Part shown: in pieces, positions 45,201 through 54,040 of the stretch
Layout: each line of letters starts with the position of its first letter
How positions within the stretch are numbered: the stretch's first letter is position 1
Source: GCA-2722315 sp964415285
GTDB taxonomy: Bacteria; Pseudomonadota; Gammaproteobacteria; Xanthomonadales; Wenzhouxiangellaceae
NCBI GenBank assembly: GCA_964415285.1
Contig: CAYPZP010000003.1
Location: forward strand, 1 to 64,000
Reading direction: 5' to 3'
Length of the DNA: 64,000 nt
The notes under the pieces: model-generated
What the model was told of the DNA's origin: nothing
The model's database searches: none
Seen by the model: the letters and a program-made list of their open reading frames with translations, nothing else
Translations under genes and position numbers: made by a program

Positions 45201-46887
45201 ACTGCTCCCGGTCGGCATCTTCTACGCCGGTGCCGTGCTGGCCGCGCTGGGGCGCGTCACCGCGCCGTGGGTGGCGATCGCCACCCCGCTGGCGGCCGCA
45301 GCCGCCTCGGTCTGGCTGCTCGCGCCCGGGGTCGCAGCCGACTGGTCGGTCATGAGCCATTCGCTGGCGGTGCTGCGGGCCGACCCCATGAGCCTCACAT
45401 TCGTCGCGCTGTTTCACGTGGCTGCGCTGGCCACCGCCGTGTATGCGCTGGAATGGACCGATCGCCTCCAGGCTTCGGCGATGCTCGGCTATATCGGCTC
45501 CGGCGTCGGCGCGGTCCTGGCGGGCGACCTGGTCACGCTGTGGCTGTTCTGGGAAATGCTGGCCCTGACCTCGGTGCTGCTGGTCTGGGCACGCGGAACC
45601 CCCGAAGCCACCGCCGCGGGCATTCGCTACCTGGTCTTCAACGTCCTGTCGGGCGTCGTACTGCTGGCCGGCATCGGAGCCCTGGCGGTCGCAGGAAATG
45701 ACCTGGCGGTCGGCCCGCGGACCCTGGATTCCGCAGGTGCCTGGCTGCTGCTCGTCGCATTCGGCATCAAGGCCGGATTCCCGCTCCTGCACAACTGGAT
45801 TCCCGACGCCTACCCGAAATCGTCGCTGACCGGCTCGGTGATCCTGGTCGCAGTCACCACCAAGGTCGGCGTCTATGCCCTGGCGCGGACCTTCGCCGGC
45901 GAAGAGCTGCTGCTGATCGTCGGCACGCTGACGGCGCTGTGGCCGCTCTTCTACGTGATGGTCGAAGACGACCTGCGGCGGGTGCTGGCCTACAGCCTGA
46001 TGGTTCAGATCGGTTTGATGATTGCCGCCGTCGGCGCCGGCAACGCGATTGCGCTCGACGGCGTCACGCTGCACGTGGTCATGGACGTGCTGTTCAAACT
46101 GTTGCTGTTCATGGCACTGGGCGCGGTTCTGGTCCGCGCCGGCACCGTACGCGCCAGCGAGCTGGGCGGACTCGGCCGATCCATGCCCTGGACCATGGGC
46201 TTCGTGGTGGTGGGTGTTCTGGCCAATGCGGCCATGCCCGGGACCGGCGCCTTCGTCAGCAAGAAACTGCTGCTCGGCGGCATCGAACATGCCGGCATCG
46301 CCGCGCCCTGGTACGCGCTGCTGACGGGCCTGTCTGCGGTCGGCCTGCTCTACGTCGGCGTCCGCGTGTTGTACGAGGCGTTCATCGCCCCGGCCAGAAA
46401 ACCCGTGCAGGCAACCGACGCATCGTGGCCGATGCGGATTGCGATGGGCGGCGTCGTGCTGATCCTGCTTGCCACCGGCCTGGTGCCCGGATTGACCGAT
46501 TCGCTGCGGCCGTTCGGCAGCGACTACGATCCGGTCAAGGCGACCAAGATCCTCGGCCAGCTCCAGCTGCTGGTGTTCGCGCTGTTGATCTACGGCCTGA
46601 TGGCGCGCGCGGGACTGGCGCTGCCGCCGTCCGGCCGGCGCACGCTGCTGGATAGCGAATGGCTGTACCGACGCTGGATCCCATCGATCGCGGCGCACGT
46701 TGCCGATGCGTTGAGTCGGACCGCCGGCGCGCTGGGCGGCTGGATCCGGTTTGGCGATCGCCAACCCGGCAAGGGCTGGGTCGCCGCATCGCTGGGACGC
46801 AGCTGGCCGACCGGATCGATGGCGTTCTGGACCGTGGCGTTACTGGTCGTGCTGCTGTTTGCGGGCGTCTGGCGCAGCCAGAGCTGA
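45190..46887 (+). CDS. Third NuoL/MrpD-like antiporter subunit
   Basis: A 565-aa membrane protein with about 14-16 helices. Key residues are the Glu in LWLFWEMLALTSVLLVWARG and the Lys in GIKAGFPLLHNWIPDAYP; the second half has VLAYSLMVQIGLMIAAVG. The extended C-terminus (about 455-565) ends in a final membrane helix (TVALLVVLLFAGVW), recalling the C-terminal arm of NuoL-type subunits. Last gene of the operon. Confidence 0.9.
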   Translation: MPIELLPVGIFYAGAVLAALGRVTAPWVAIATPLAAAAASVWLLAPGVAADWSVMSHSLAVLRADPMSLTFVALFHVAALATAVYALEWTDRLQASAMLGYIGSGVGAVLAGDLVTLWLFWEMLALTSVLLVWARGTPEATAAGIRYLVFNVLSGVVLLAGIGALAVAGNDLAVGPRTLDSAGAWLLLVAFGIKAGFPLLHNWIPDAYPKSSLTGSVILVAVTTKVGVYALARTFAGEELLLIVGTLTALWPLFYVMVEDDLRRVLAYSLMVQIGLMIAAVGAGNAIALDGVTLHVVMDVLFKLLLFMALGAVLVRAGTVRASELGGLGRSMPWTMGFVVVGVLANAAMPGTGAFVSKKLLLGGIEHAGIAAPWYALLTGLSAVGLLYVGVRVLYEAFIAPARKPVQATDASWPMRIAMGGVVLILLATGLVPGLTDSLRPFGSDYDPVKATKILGQLQLLVFALLIYGLMARAGLALPPSGRRTLLDSEWLYRRWIPSIAAHVADALSRTAGALGGWIRFGDRQPGKGWVAASLGRSWPTGSMAFWTVALLVVLLFAGVWRSQS

Positions 46888-46899
46888 TCCCGATGGGAT

Positions 46900-47172
46900 T
46901 CAGGGACGCCGCGAATCATCCCGCTCGCGGCGGATCACGCGATATTCGACCCGAAGCGGATCGTCTTCGCGCTCCGGACGACGTTTGCCGACCAGCCAGT
47001 TGCGGATCGTCAGACCGATGCCGCCGAGAATGGCCAGGCCGGCGGCCACAGCCAGGAACACCATGCCGACGAAGAAACTGACGGCGAGAATCGCCATACC
47101 CAGCAACGCCAGCCCGAACCGGGCCAGCGGACTGTCGGGTACGCGATAGAATGAATTTCGAAACTCTCTCAT
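46900..47172 (-). CDS. Small membrane protein of unknown function
   Basis: 90 aa with two hydrophobic segments (about 17-35 and 36-55) and an Arg/Glu-rich cytoplasmic tail. No family recognised. Its ATG is 7 nt from the GTG of the divergent Rieske gene, so each promoter must lie within the other coding region. A longer start at 47187 would overlap that gene. Confidence 0.6.
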   Translation of the reverse strand: MREFRNSFYRVPDSPLARFGLALLGMAILAVSFFVGMVFLAVAAGLAILGGIGLTIRNWLVGKRRPEREDDPLRVEYRVIRRERDDSRRP

Positions 47173-47179
47173 ATGTACC

Positions 47180-47527
47180 GTGACCACAATCGAGCCCGAT
47201 CAGTTCCTGCTGTCTTCCGCGGAACTCGCCGAAGGCGCATTCCGCGAAGTGGAGCTTGAATTCGACGGACGACCGGTCTGGCTGGTCGTGACCCGTCATC
47301 AGGGTACGCCACGAGCATGGCTCAATGTGTGCCCACACGCCGGCCGGGCGTTGAACTGGGCGCCCGACCGGTTCCTTACCGATGACCAGGGACGGCTGGT
47401 CTGCAGCGCGCACGGCGCCGTGTTCGAACCGGCGCAGGGGCTTTGTATTTCAGGTCCGTGCCAGGGTTCCGGCCTGACTTCGGTCGCCGTCTGCGAGCGC
47501 AACGACGAGGTTCGCACCGCCGCCTGA
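47180..47527 (+). CDS. Rieske [2Fe-2S] ferredoxin-like protein
   Basis: A 115-aa soluble Rieske protein. The cluster ligands are in CPHAGR and CSAHGA, spaced as in family members, with no signal peptide. It likely carries electrons to an unidentified oxygenase or reductase. It starts with GTG. It could be read from the Mrp operon or from a promoter inside the divergent small gene. Confidence 0.88.
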   Translation: MTTIEPDQFLLSSAELAEGAFREVELEFDGRPVWLVVTRHQGTPRAWLNVCPHAGRALNWAPDRFLTDDQGRLVCSAHGAVFEPAQGLCISGPCQGSGLTSVAVCERNDEVRTAA

Positions 47528-47623
47528 AACCGCCCGGGGACCGGAAGCGTACGCGTACAATTTTCAGTCGATCTTGCCGCGAAAGCGGGCGAGCGAAACC
47601 ACCGAAAGCGAAGGAGAGCCACC

Positions 47624-47803
47624 GTGGGCATCGAAATCGTCGGTCTGGGCAGTCTGATCTGGGTGATCATCGTGGTCTGGGCCATCGTCAAGACCGCGCA
47701 GGCGCGCGTCGGCGCCTTCGTGCGCTTCATGTGGATTCTGGTGTTGATCCTGCTGCCGGTTCTCGGCTTCATCGCCTGGATCTTTTTCGGGCCGAAGGGG
47801 TGA
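47624..47803 (+). CDS. Small PLDc_N domain membrane protein
   Basis: 59 aa starting with GTG, with AAGGAG 8-9 nt upstream. Two hydrophobic segments flank TAQARVGAFVRFMW; the pattern (WVIIVVWAI, then LLPVLGFIAWIFFGPKG) is that of the PLDc_N domain found alone in many bacteria and also at the N-terminus of cardiolipin synthases. A tacaat hexamer (47556-47561) is a likely -10 box. Role unknown. Confidence 0.82.
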   Translation: MGIEIVGLGSLIWVIIVVWAIVKTAQARVGAFVRFMWILVLILLPVLGFIAWIFFGPKG

Positions 47804-47923
47804 GTCCGGGGTCTGTGATCCGGGTTCCGGGTTCCGACTCCCGACCGCCGACTTCCGACCACTGAGTCCGTTGCCGAGCCGCGACTGCTACCATCGCCCT
47901 CAACGCCCCCCGACCCGAGTCCG

Positions 47924-49053
<1,130 letters not shown>

Positions 49054-49057
<4 letters not shown>

Positions 49058-49662
49058 TCGACGAGGGCTACACCAAGTACCGCTGCGAGTGGCGCAAGGT
49101 CCCGCCGCTTTGCGACGAGGCGCTCGCAGACCTCAACAACTGCAGGAACCGGCTCCATGACGCCGGGCTGGTCGGCTATTACGCCGAACACGGTGTCGGC
49201 TTCGGCAATCTCAGCGTTCGGAGCGATCGAGGCAACCGCTTCGTCATCAGCGGCACCCAGACAGGACACATCCCGCGCACCGGGCCGGAACACTACGCGG
49301 CCGTCACCGGCTACGACATCGACGCGAACCAGGTCTGGTGCGAAGGTCCGGTGCAGGCGTCTTCCGAAGCGCTGACGCATGCGGCCATCTACGAGCTCGA
49401 TCCGGCAATCTGCGGCATCGCCCACGTCCACAGCGCCCGGCTCTGGAAACGTCTGATCGACCGTCTGCCGACGACCTCGGCCCAGGTTCCCTACGGCACG
49501 CCGGAAATGGCGCACGAGTTCGAGCGGCTCTACCGCGAGTCCGATCTGGCCGAGACCGGCGTCGCCGTGATGGCCGGCCACGACGAGGGAATCGTCGCCT
49601 TCGGCAGCGACATCGACGAAGCGACCCGGAGGATCCTGGCGCTGGAGCAATCCCCGGACTGA
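49054..49662 (+). CDS. Class II aldolase/adducin family protein (probable MTRu-1-P/deoxyribulose-1-P aldolase or dehydratase)
   Basis: 202 aa starting with GTG inside the mtnA stop. Zinc aldolase-fold motifs are GFGNLSVRS and ICGIAHVHSARLW (His pair). It sits where mtnB would, but the sequence lacks the PATSGN-type motif of MtnB dehydratases. An aldolase of the DHAP-shunt type (5-deoxyribulose/methylthioribulose-1-phosphate to DHAP plus aldehyde) is a good alternative. Assignment rests on family plus context. Confidence 0.8.
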
Positions 49663-49695
49663 ATCCCGGGTGATACCCGTTTCGCAAGCGAAGTC

Positions 49696-49776
49696 CGAAT
49701 CGGCGTCCCACCGACACCTCGAACGAAAAGGCCGCCATGCGGCGACCTTGTATCATTTGGCACGCCCGTAGGGATT
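49696..49776. repeat. 81-bp direct repeat, outer copy (truncated tRNA-Arg 3' end plus terminator)
   Basis: About 90% identical to 49888-49968. It holds the last part of a tRNA-Arg (acceptor and part of the T arm, minus strand) and a copy of its terminator hairpin, but the similarity stops in the T arm, so the tRNA is not functional. This is the pattern left by integration or partial duplication at a tRNA 3' end. Confidence 0.85.
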
Positions 49777-49887
49777 GCTGCGCGGACCACGGCCCGCTTG
49801 GCCTTCGGCCTGAGCCGCGATGCGGCTCAGCGAGCTCGCGCGGCAGCGCTGCGTGCCGGCCCGCGCTCGGTTCGAACCCCGGCGGTT

Positions 49888-49949
49888 CGAATCGTCGTCC
49901 TACCGACAACTCAAATGAAAAAGGCCGCCATGCGGCGACCTTGTTCATT

Positions 49950-49968
<19 letters not shown>
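49888..49968. repeat. 81-bp direct repeat, inner copy (3' end of the intact tRNA-Arg)
   Basis: It overlaps the intact tRNA-Arg 3' end and its terminator. The 111 nt between the two copies carry a perfect 9-bp inverted repeat (49810-49818 / 49822-49830, loop gat) and further GC-rich palindromic sequence but no gene. Confidence 0.85.
49918..49940 (-). terminator. Intrinsic terminator of tRNA-Arg
   Basis: On the minus strand a 7-bp stem (GGTCGCC / GGCGGCC, one G-T pair) with loop GCAT is followed by five T, 10 nt after the tRNA. A near-identical copy with four T lies at 49726-49747. Confidence 0.8.
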
Positions 49969-50026
<58 letters not shown>

Positions 50027-50043
50027 AAAAACTCGCGCTTCAA

Positions 50044-50049
50044 ATTGTA
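50044..50049 (-). promoter_or_regulatory. Putative -10 box (TACAAT) of tRNA-Arg
   Basis: It lies on the minus strand 18 nt before the tRNA 5' end, at a spacing that fits a short trailer-free precursor. The -35 is weak. Confidence 0.5.
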
Positions 50050-50288
50050 TCCCGCTACGTCGCAGGGCTTGGTTCGCCCCGAGATCCCTGCGTTGGGAGA
50101 TCAGCCCGGGAATTGGCTGAGCGACGGACAAACCACGGGCCGAACACGAAATTGTACCTGATTCGGCGGGGATGTCAGCCGACCGCATAGCGAAAAGCGT
50201 TGTCGCCCGGGCGGCGGCCGTGGGCTGGCTGTTCCGGAAAATCAGAGTCTACTGCGGCTGGCTCGTATGCATGAAGATCAAATTCAAA

Positions 50289-50328
50289 GGCGTTTCGCCC
50301 CGCGCTTCGCGCTTGCGGGCGAAACGCC
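50289..50328. repeat. 14-bp near-perfect inverted repeat
   Basis: The left arm starts ggcgtttcgcc and the right arm is its complement ending ggcgaaacgcc, each continuing into a cgc/gcg extension with a single bulged C; loop about 11 nt. It lies in a 539-nt gene-free stretch (50027-50565) and does not have a T tract. Confidence 0.8.
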
Positions 50329-50334
50329 GTTGAC

Positions 50335-50399
50335 GTTGACTTTCTTGCTGAACCACTTCGCCTCGATCCGTAAATTCAAAGTCTGGATCGAAAGTCAAC
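50335..50399. repeat. Nested inverted repeat with 19-nt bulge
   Basis: Outer arms gttgactttc (50335-50344) and gaaagtcaac (50390-50399) pair perfectly; inner arms cgatcc (50364-50369) and ggatcg (50385-50390) continue the stem after a 19-nt left-side insert. An aaattcaaag word occurs both in the inner loop and just before the preceding hairpin, which suggests a repeat-derived or structured-RNA element. The rest of 50027-50565 shows no coding frame. Confidence 0.75.
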
Positions 50400-50565
50400 C
50401 GCGATTCCACCATGGGTCCAGTCGGCCCGATCCGGGACGGATCGCCCACGCCCGCCATCCCGGCGCCATCGAGCGCGCCGAAAATCCGGTTTGGACGCGG
50501 CACGACCCGGGCGGCTACCATGCAGCGCAAGGGACGGGGCGGGGCTGCATCAACGGGAGCGCGTC

Positions 50566-51072
50566 ATGAAGTCCATTCGAATGCTCAAGATCGTCCTGGT
50601 CGTGTGCATCGGCTTGCAGGCATTGCTATATGCGATCAACAATCTACTCAATCTCGACGCGGCATTCGGCGCCATGGACTACGTCTTCTCGATGGCGGAT
50701 CACGCCTACTACAGCAATTCGATGGGCCCGGTCATCACCTGGGCCCCGTTGATTTGGCTGGTCCTTGCGATCGTGATCGCGACCGAGGCCTTGATCGGGT
50801 GGTTCTGCTTCAAGGGCGCTCGGGATATGTGGCAGGCGCGTTCTGGCGATGTCGGGTCGTTCGCGCTTGCGCGCCGTGACGCGATCCTCGGTTGCGGGCT
50901 GGCGATGGCGCTGTGGATCGGCCTGTTCATGGCCGGCGGCGGGGCCTATCTGCAGATGTGGCAGACCGAAACCGGGATTGCGTCGCTCGAGGGCGCTTTC
51001 ATGTACGCCATTTCCTCGGCGGTGGTATTGCTGTTCGTCAATCAGCCCGAAGGCCCCGAGCCGAGCGCCTGA
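50566..51072 (+). CDS. DUF2165 small integral membrane protein
   Basis: A 168-aa inner-membrane protein with four hydrophobic segments and the DUF2165 pattern (YAINNLLNLDAAFGAMDYVFSM cut here to its core LDAAFGAMDYVFSM, and later TEALIGWFCFKGAR and AYLQMWQT). Function unknown. GGGAG lies 8 nt before the ATG. It is convergent with the CIA30 gene (10-nt gap). Confidence 0.82.
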   Translation: MKSIRMLKIVLVVCIGLQALLYAINNLLNLDAAFGAMDYVFSMADHAYYSNSMGPVITWAPLIWLVLAIVIATEALIGWFCFKGARDMWQARSGDVGSFALARRDAILGCGLAMALWIGLFMAGGGAYLQMWQTETGIASLEGAFMYAISSAVVLLFVNQPEGPEPSA

Positions 51073-51082
51073 GCCCGCGGTT

Positions 51083-51613
51083 TCAGCGCTCCGCGATCAG
51101 CTCGATGCGCGCGACGTCGATCCGGGCCTCGAAGGCCTCGCCGTAGGCGACCACCGCGATCGATTCGAGACGCGAAACGTCCGGCCGCCCGTCGATCGAT
51201 TTGCCGGCGAAGGCGTCGAGCGGGACGGTTCGTTCGGTCCATTCGGCTTCTACCGGCAACTCGGCGCGATAGTACTGCCAGGGCCGGCGCGTGTCGGGCG
51301 TTCGAAGGTGCAGGAAGTAGGGACCGGGGGCGCCGCGGACGACGACCCGGATCGCGTCGTAGCCCGAGGCGTCGAGCCGCGCCCCGTTGCGAACCAGCGG
51401 CAGTCGCGCCTGGATGAACCCGCCGTTGTTGTCCAGGCGGACGCTGCCGGCGATCCGCAGCGCGGGTCCGCGATCACTGTCGACGAGGGTCGCCTGCATG
51501 TCCGATACGCCGCCCATGACGCGGTCGGTGAATCCGCGCCAGGTCGTCCCGAATGCCGAGCGGCCGGCGGCATCGGAGAAATCATCGATCAGCAAGGTAT
51601 CGGCGTTCGACAT
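51083..51613 (-). CDS. CIA30 family protein
   Basis: A 176-aa protein of the complex I intermediate-associated protein 30 family (galactose-binding-like beta sandwich). Typical motifs are LIDDFSD, FTDRVMGGVSD and VRLDNNGGFIQARL. Bacterial members are not linked to complex I assembly by experiment that I know of. The ATG at 51613 starts directly at the domain; no signal peptide. It is followed, 56 nt away on the same strand, by the DUF4124 gene upstream. Confidence 0.85.
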   Translation of the reverse strand: MSNADTLLIDDFSDAAGRSAFGTTWRGFTDRVMGGVSDMQATLVDSDRGPALRIAGSVRLDNNGGFIQARLPLVRNGARLDASGYDAIRVVVRGAPGPYFLHLRTPDTRRPWQYYRAELPVEAEWTERTVPLDAFAGKSIDGRPDVSRLESIAVVAYGEAFEARIDVARIELIAER

Positions 51614-51669
51614 GCACACCCCCGAATTCAGGAAAACCAGTGCCAGATGCGCTTTCGACGCCGCCGCAG

Positions 51670-52083
51670 TCAGGAACAGTCGCGCTGGTAGGCATTCTGC
51701 AGCGCCCTTCGCTGAGCGCGCAGCCGGTTGCCGCGCGGTTCGGAATAGCCGGCGCGCAGGCGCTGCTGCACCGCGTCCAACCGCTCCAGGTAGTCCCGGC
51801 ACACTTGCTCGGACCGTTCGGCGACCGACGCGTTCGCGGCTCCGGCCCGGGTCGTCCCGGAGCCGGCGTCGTTTGGTGTCGCGCTCGTCCTGCGCCGCGG
51901 CGCAGGGTCCGGCGTGTAGGTCGACAAGCGCGATTCGTCTTCACCGACGATGCGGTAGCGGACGCCGACCGGCTCCTGGTCCGAGAAATGGCGCGCTCCG
52001 TTTTCGTCGAACCACTCGTAGATTTGTGCCTGCACGCCGCCCGTGAGCGCGATCAGTAACCCCGCTGCGATGCGTATCCGCAT
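51670..52083 (-). CDS. DUF4124 exported protein
   Basis: 137 aa with a short signal peptide (IAAGLLIALTGGVQAQ) and an N-terminal DUF4124 (IYEWFDENGARHFSDQEP), a small beta domain common in gammaproteobacterial envelope proteins. A Pro/Arg/Thr linker and a helical, Arg/Gln-rich C-terminus follow. Cys residues in the C-terminal helix (VCRDYL and near the end) could form a disulfide. Function unknown. Confidence 0.82.
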   Translation of the reverse strand: MRIRIAAGLLIALTGGVQAQIYEWFDENGARHFSDQEPVGVRYRIVGEDESRLSTYTPDPAPRRRTSATPNDAGSGTTRAGAANASVAERSEQVCRDYLERLDAVQQRLRAGYSEPRGNRLRAQRRALQNAYQRDCS

Positions 52084-52142
52084 GTCCTGCTCTCCCCGTA
52101 TGCCCGCAATCAGCATGCCACAGCCCGGGCAAACTCCGGGCT

Positions 52143-52811
52143 TCATACGCTGCGCCGGTTCGGAAAGGCGCGCAGCGTGCCGGTGAAGATCAGGTACTGG
52201 GCCAGCGTGTAGCAGCCGACGATGACGATCTCTCCGGCGGGGACGGTGACGATGAAGCGGTCGATTCCGATCAGCGAGTCGGCGATCACGAAAAGGCAGG
52301 CGCCGGCGTAGACCCGGCCCGGAGAGGGTGCTTCGAATCCGGCGGCCAGCGCAGCCATCGCCACCAGTGCCGAGACATAGATGAACACCGGCAACAGGAA
52401 CGCCCCGAGTCCCGGCAGCATCATGGCCAGCAGCAGCGCGCCGTAGACGGCGACCGGCAATCGGAAGCCCGGACGCTCGCCCAAGGCCTGTCGCCGCCCC
52501 AGGAAAGCAGTCGAATAGGCTGCCTGCGTGACCAGGAAACACAGCAGCCCCTGCATCAGGAATTCGACCCGGTCCAGCGCCAGGAACACGTCGCCGGCGG
52601 CCGAAAACACGAAACCGACGGCCATCGGCACGCCGAAGCGCCGGGGCAGGTTGAAGGCCAGTACCGCGGCGGCCAGCAGCATCGGCGCGGCCTTCAGTGC
52701 CCAGTCTCCGGGGAAGCCGGCCGTGAACAGCGTCAGCCAGTAGCCCGCGCCGAGCGTCGCGAAGGCGATCGGTGCGATGCGCGCGCAGCGATCGGCCATC
52801 GATCCGGTCAT
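52143..52811 (-). CDS. Lysoplasmalogenase-like (YhhN family) membrane protein
   Basis: A 222-aa protein with seven to eight hydrophobic segments and the family motifs FVFSAAGDVFLAL and VIADSLIG that supply the catalytic Asp residues in TMEM86/YhhN proteins. It would hydrolyse vinyl-ether lysophospholipids, though bacterial substrates are unclear. The ATG at 52811 overlaps the stop of the upstream thioredoxin-like gene (ATGA), so the two form an operon. Confidence 0.85.
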   Translation of the reverse strand: MTGSMADRCARIAPIAFATLGAGYWLTLFTAGFPGDWALKAAPMLLAAAVLAFNLPRRFGVPMAVGFVFSAAGDVFLALDRVEFLMQGLLCFLVTQAAYSTAFLGRRQALGERPGFRLPVAVYGALLLAMMLPGLGAFLLPVFIYVSALVAMAALAAGFEAPSPGRVYAGACLFVIADSLIGIDRFIVTVPAGEIVIVGCYTLAQYLIFTGTLRAFPNRRSV

Positions 52812-53374
52812 GCCGGCTCGGCTTTCCACTTGACGTTGCACCCGACGCTGGGGATCTGATCGGCGTCGGGTCGCTCGCCGCGAAGCAGCGTGTCGACCGC
52901 CGCGCGGAGTTCCGCGCCGGTCACCGCACGGTCGTTTCCCGGCCTGGCGTCGTCGAAGCGGCCTCGATAGGCTAGCCGGCGCCCGGCGTCGAAGACGAAG
53001 AAGTCCGGCGTGCAGGCCGCGCCGAACGCGCGCGCCGTGTCCTGGTTGTCGTCGTGGAGATAAGGAAACGGGAATTCGCGAAACTCGGCGAGTTCCTTCA
53101 TCCGATCCGGCGCGTCCTGCGGGTAGCGGCGGACGTCGTTGGCGCTGATCGCCGCGATCCCGACCTCGTCGCAAGCGTAGTCGCGGCCGAACCGCACCAG
53201 ACCGTCGAGGACGTGCGTGACGAACGGGCAGTGATTGCAGATGAACATGACGACGGTCGCCTTCGTGCCCGCGATGTCGTCGAACCGGGTCGTGCGGCCG
53301 GTCACGGTGTCGGGAAGCTCGAAGGCGGGCGCCGGCGTGCCCAGTCCGGTCATCGTCGATTCGGTCTTCGCCAC
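52808..53374 (-). CDS. Thioredoxin-fold (AhpC/TSA-type) redox protein
   Basis: 188 aa, cytoplasmic. The redox motif CNHCPFV and the PAFELPDTVTG start identify a peroxiredoxin-like thioredoxin-family member often annotated with AhpC/TSA. I chose GTG at 53374 (GGAG 8 nt upstream); an ATG seven codons later is possible. First gene of the pair with the YhhN-like protein. Confidence 0.85.
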   Translation of the reverse strand: MAKTESTMTGLGTPAPAFELPDTVTGRTTRFDDIAGTKATVVMFICNHCPFVTHVLDGLVRFGRDYACDEVGIAAISANDVRRYPQDAPDRMKELAEFREFPFPYLHDDNQDTARAFGAACTPDFFVFDAGRRLAYRGRFDDARPGNDRAVTGAELRAAVDTLLRGERPDADQIPSVGCNVKWKAEPA

Positions 53375-53423
53375 TTTGGTTTCTCCGGGTTCGATTCGGG
53401 CGGGGTGACGATGCAGATCGGGT

Positions 53424-53990
53424 TCAACCCGCGCGCCGGGCCTTCCACGCCTCGATCGTTGCACGCGGCAACGGGAAGTAGCCGTTGACGACCTCGCTCG
53501 CGTCGACCGTCGGGTCCGGAATCAGCCGGATGTGCCAGCCGGCACCCGGTTCGATCGCAATGAGGTCGTCGACCTCGAACAAGTCGTCGCGGTGCACCGA
53601 TTGCTTGCCTCCGAGCAACTCGGCCTTGGCGCGCGCCTTGATCGCGGATTTGCTGGTTCCGGCGAAGAAACCGAAGGCGTGCCGCTCGCCGAATTCGCCC
53701 GGTGCGTAGCCGCCGATGTTGACGAAGTACAGCCGCGCGCCGCCGTGTCCCGGCTCGCGGTGCAGCTCGACGCGATGGCCGTCGACGGCGTCGAGCCGGG
53801 TCCAGGCATCGACATGCAGCCCGTCGGGCTCGCCGAACCAGGCGTCGAGCAACTGCTCATGGCAGTCTTCCAGATCCGCGCCGACGGCGAAGGCCACATC
53901 GTGCAGTTCGACTCGGGCCCGTCGGGCGCGGCCGCCGAGGCAGACGGCGAACAGGCGCGGGTCGTTCAATCTGCGGGGGTCCTGATTCAT
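53424..53990 (-). CDS. DUF1543 domain protein
   Basis: A 188-aa soluble protein. FAVCLGGRARRARVELHDV and the repeat-like VDAWTRLDAVDGHRVEL match the DUF1543 pattern; a second half (INIGGYAPG-like VNIGGYAPGEFGE, then HIRLIPDP) suggests a duplicated alpha/beta unit. Function unknown. It lies 49 nt upstream of the thioredoxin-like gene on the same strand. Confidence 0.82.
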   Translation of the reverse strand: MNQDPRRLNDPRLFAVCLGGRARRARVELHDVAFAVGADLEDCHEQLLDAWFGEPDGLHVDAWTRLDAVDGHRVELHREPGHGGARLYFVNIGGYAPGEFGERHAFGFFAGTSKSAIKARAKAELLGGKQSVHRDDLFEVDDLIAIEPGAGWHIRLIPDPTVDASEVVNGYFPLPRATIEAWKARRAG

Positions 53991-54040
53991 GGCTGCTCAT
54001 CATGCCTCAGCTCGTGTCGAGGCGCCGGCCCGATCGCGGG

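Noticed and set aside
47804..47923. Short ggttccg/gactcccgac repeats between the PLDc_N and mtnA genes
   Set aside because: The words are imperfect, low in number and without a clear unit; I treat them as ordinary GC-rich spacer containing the mtnA promoter (taccat near 47890).
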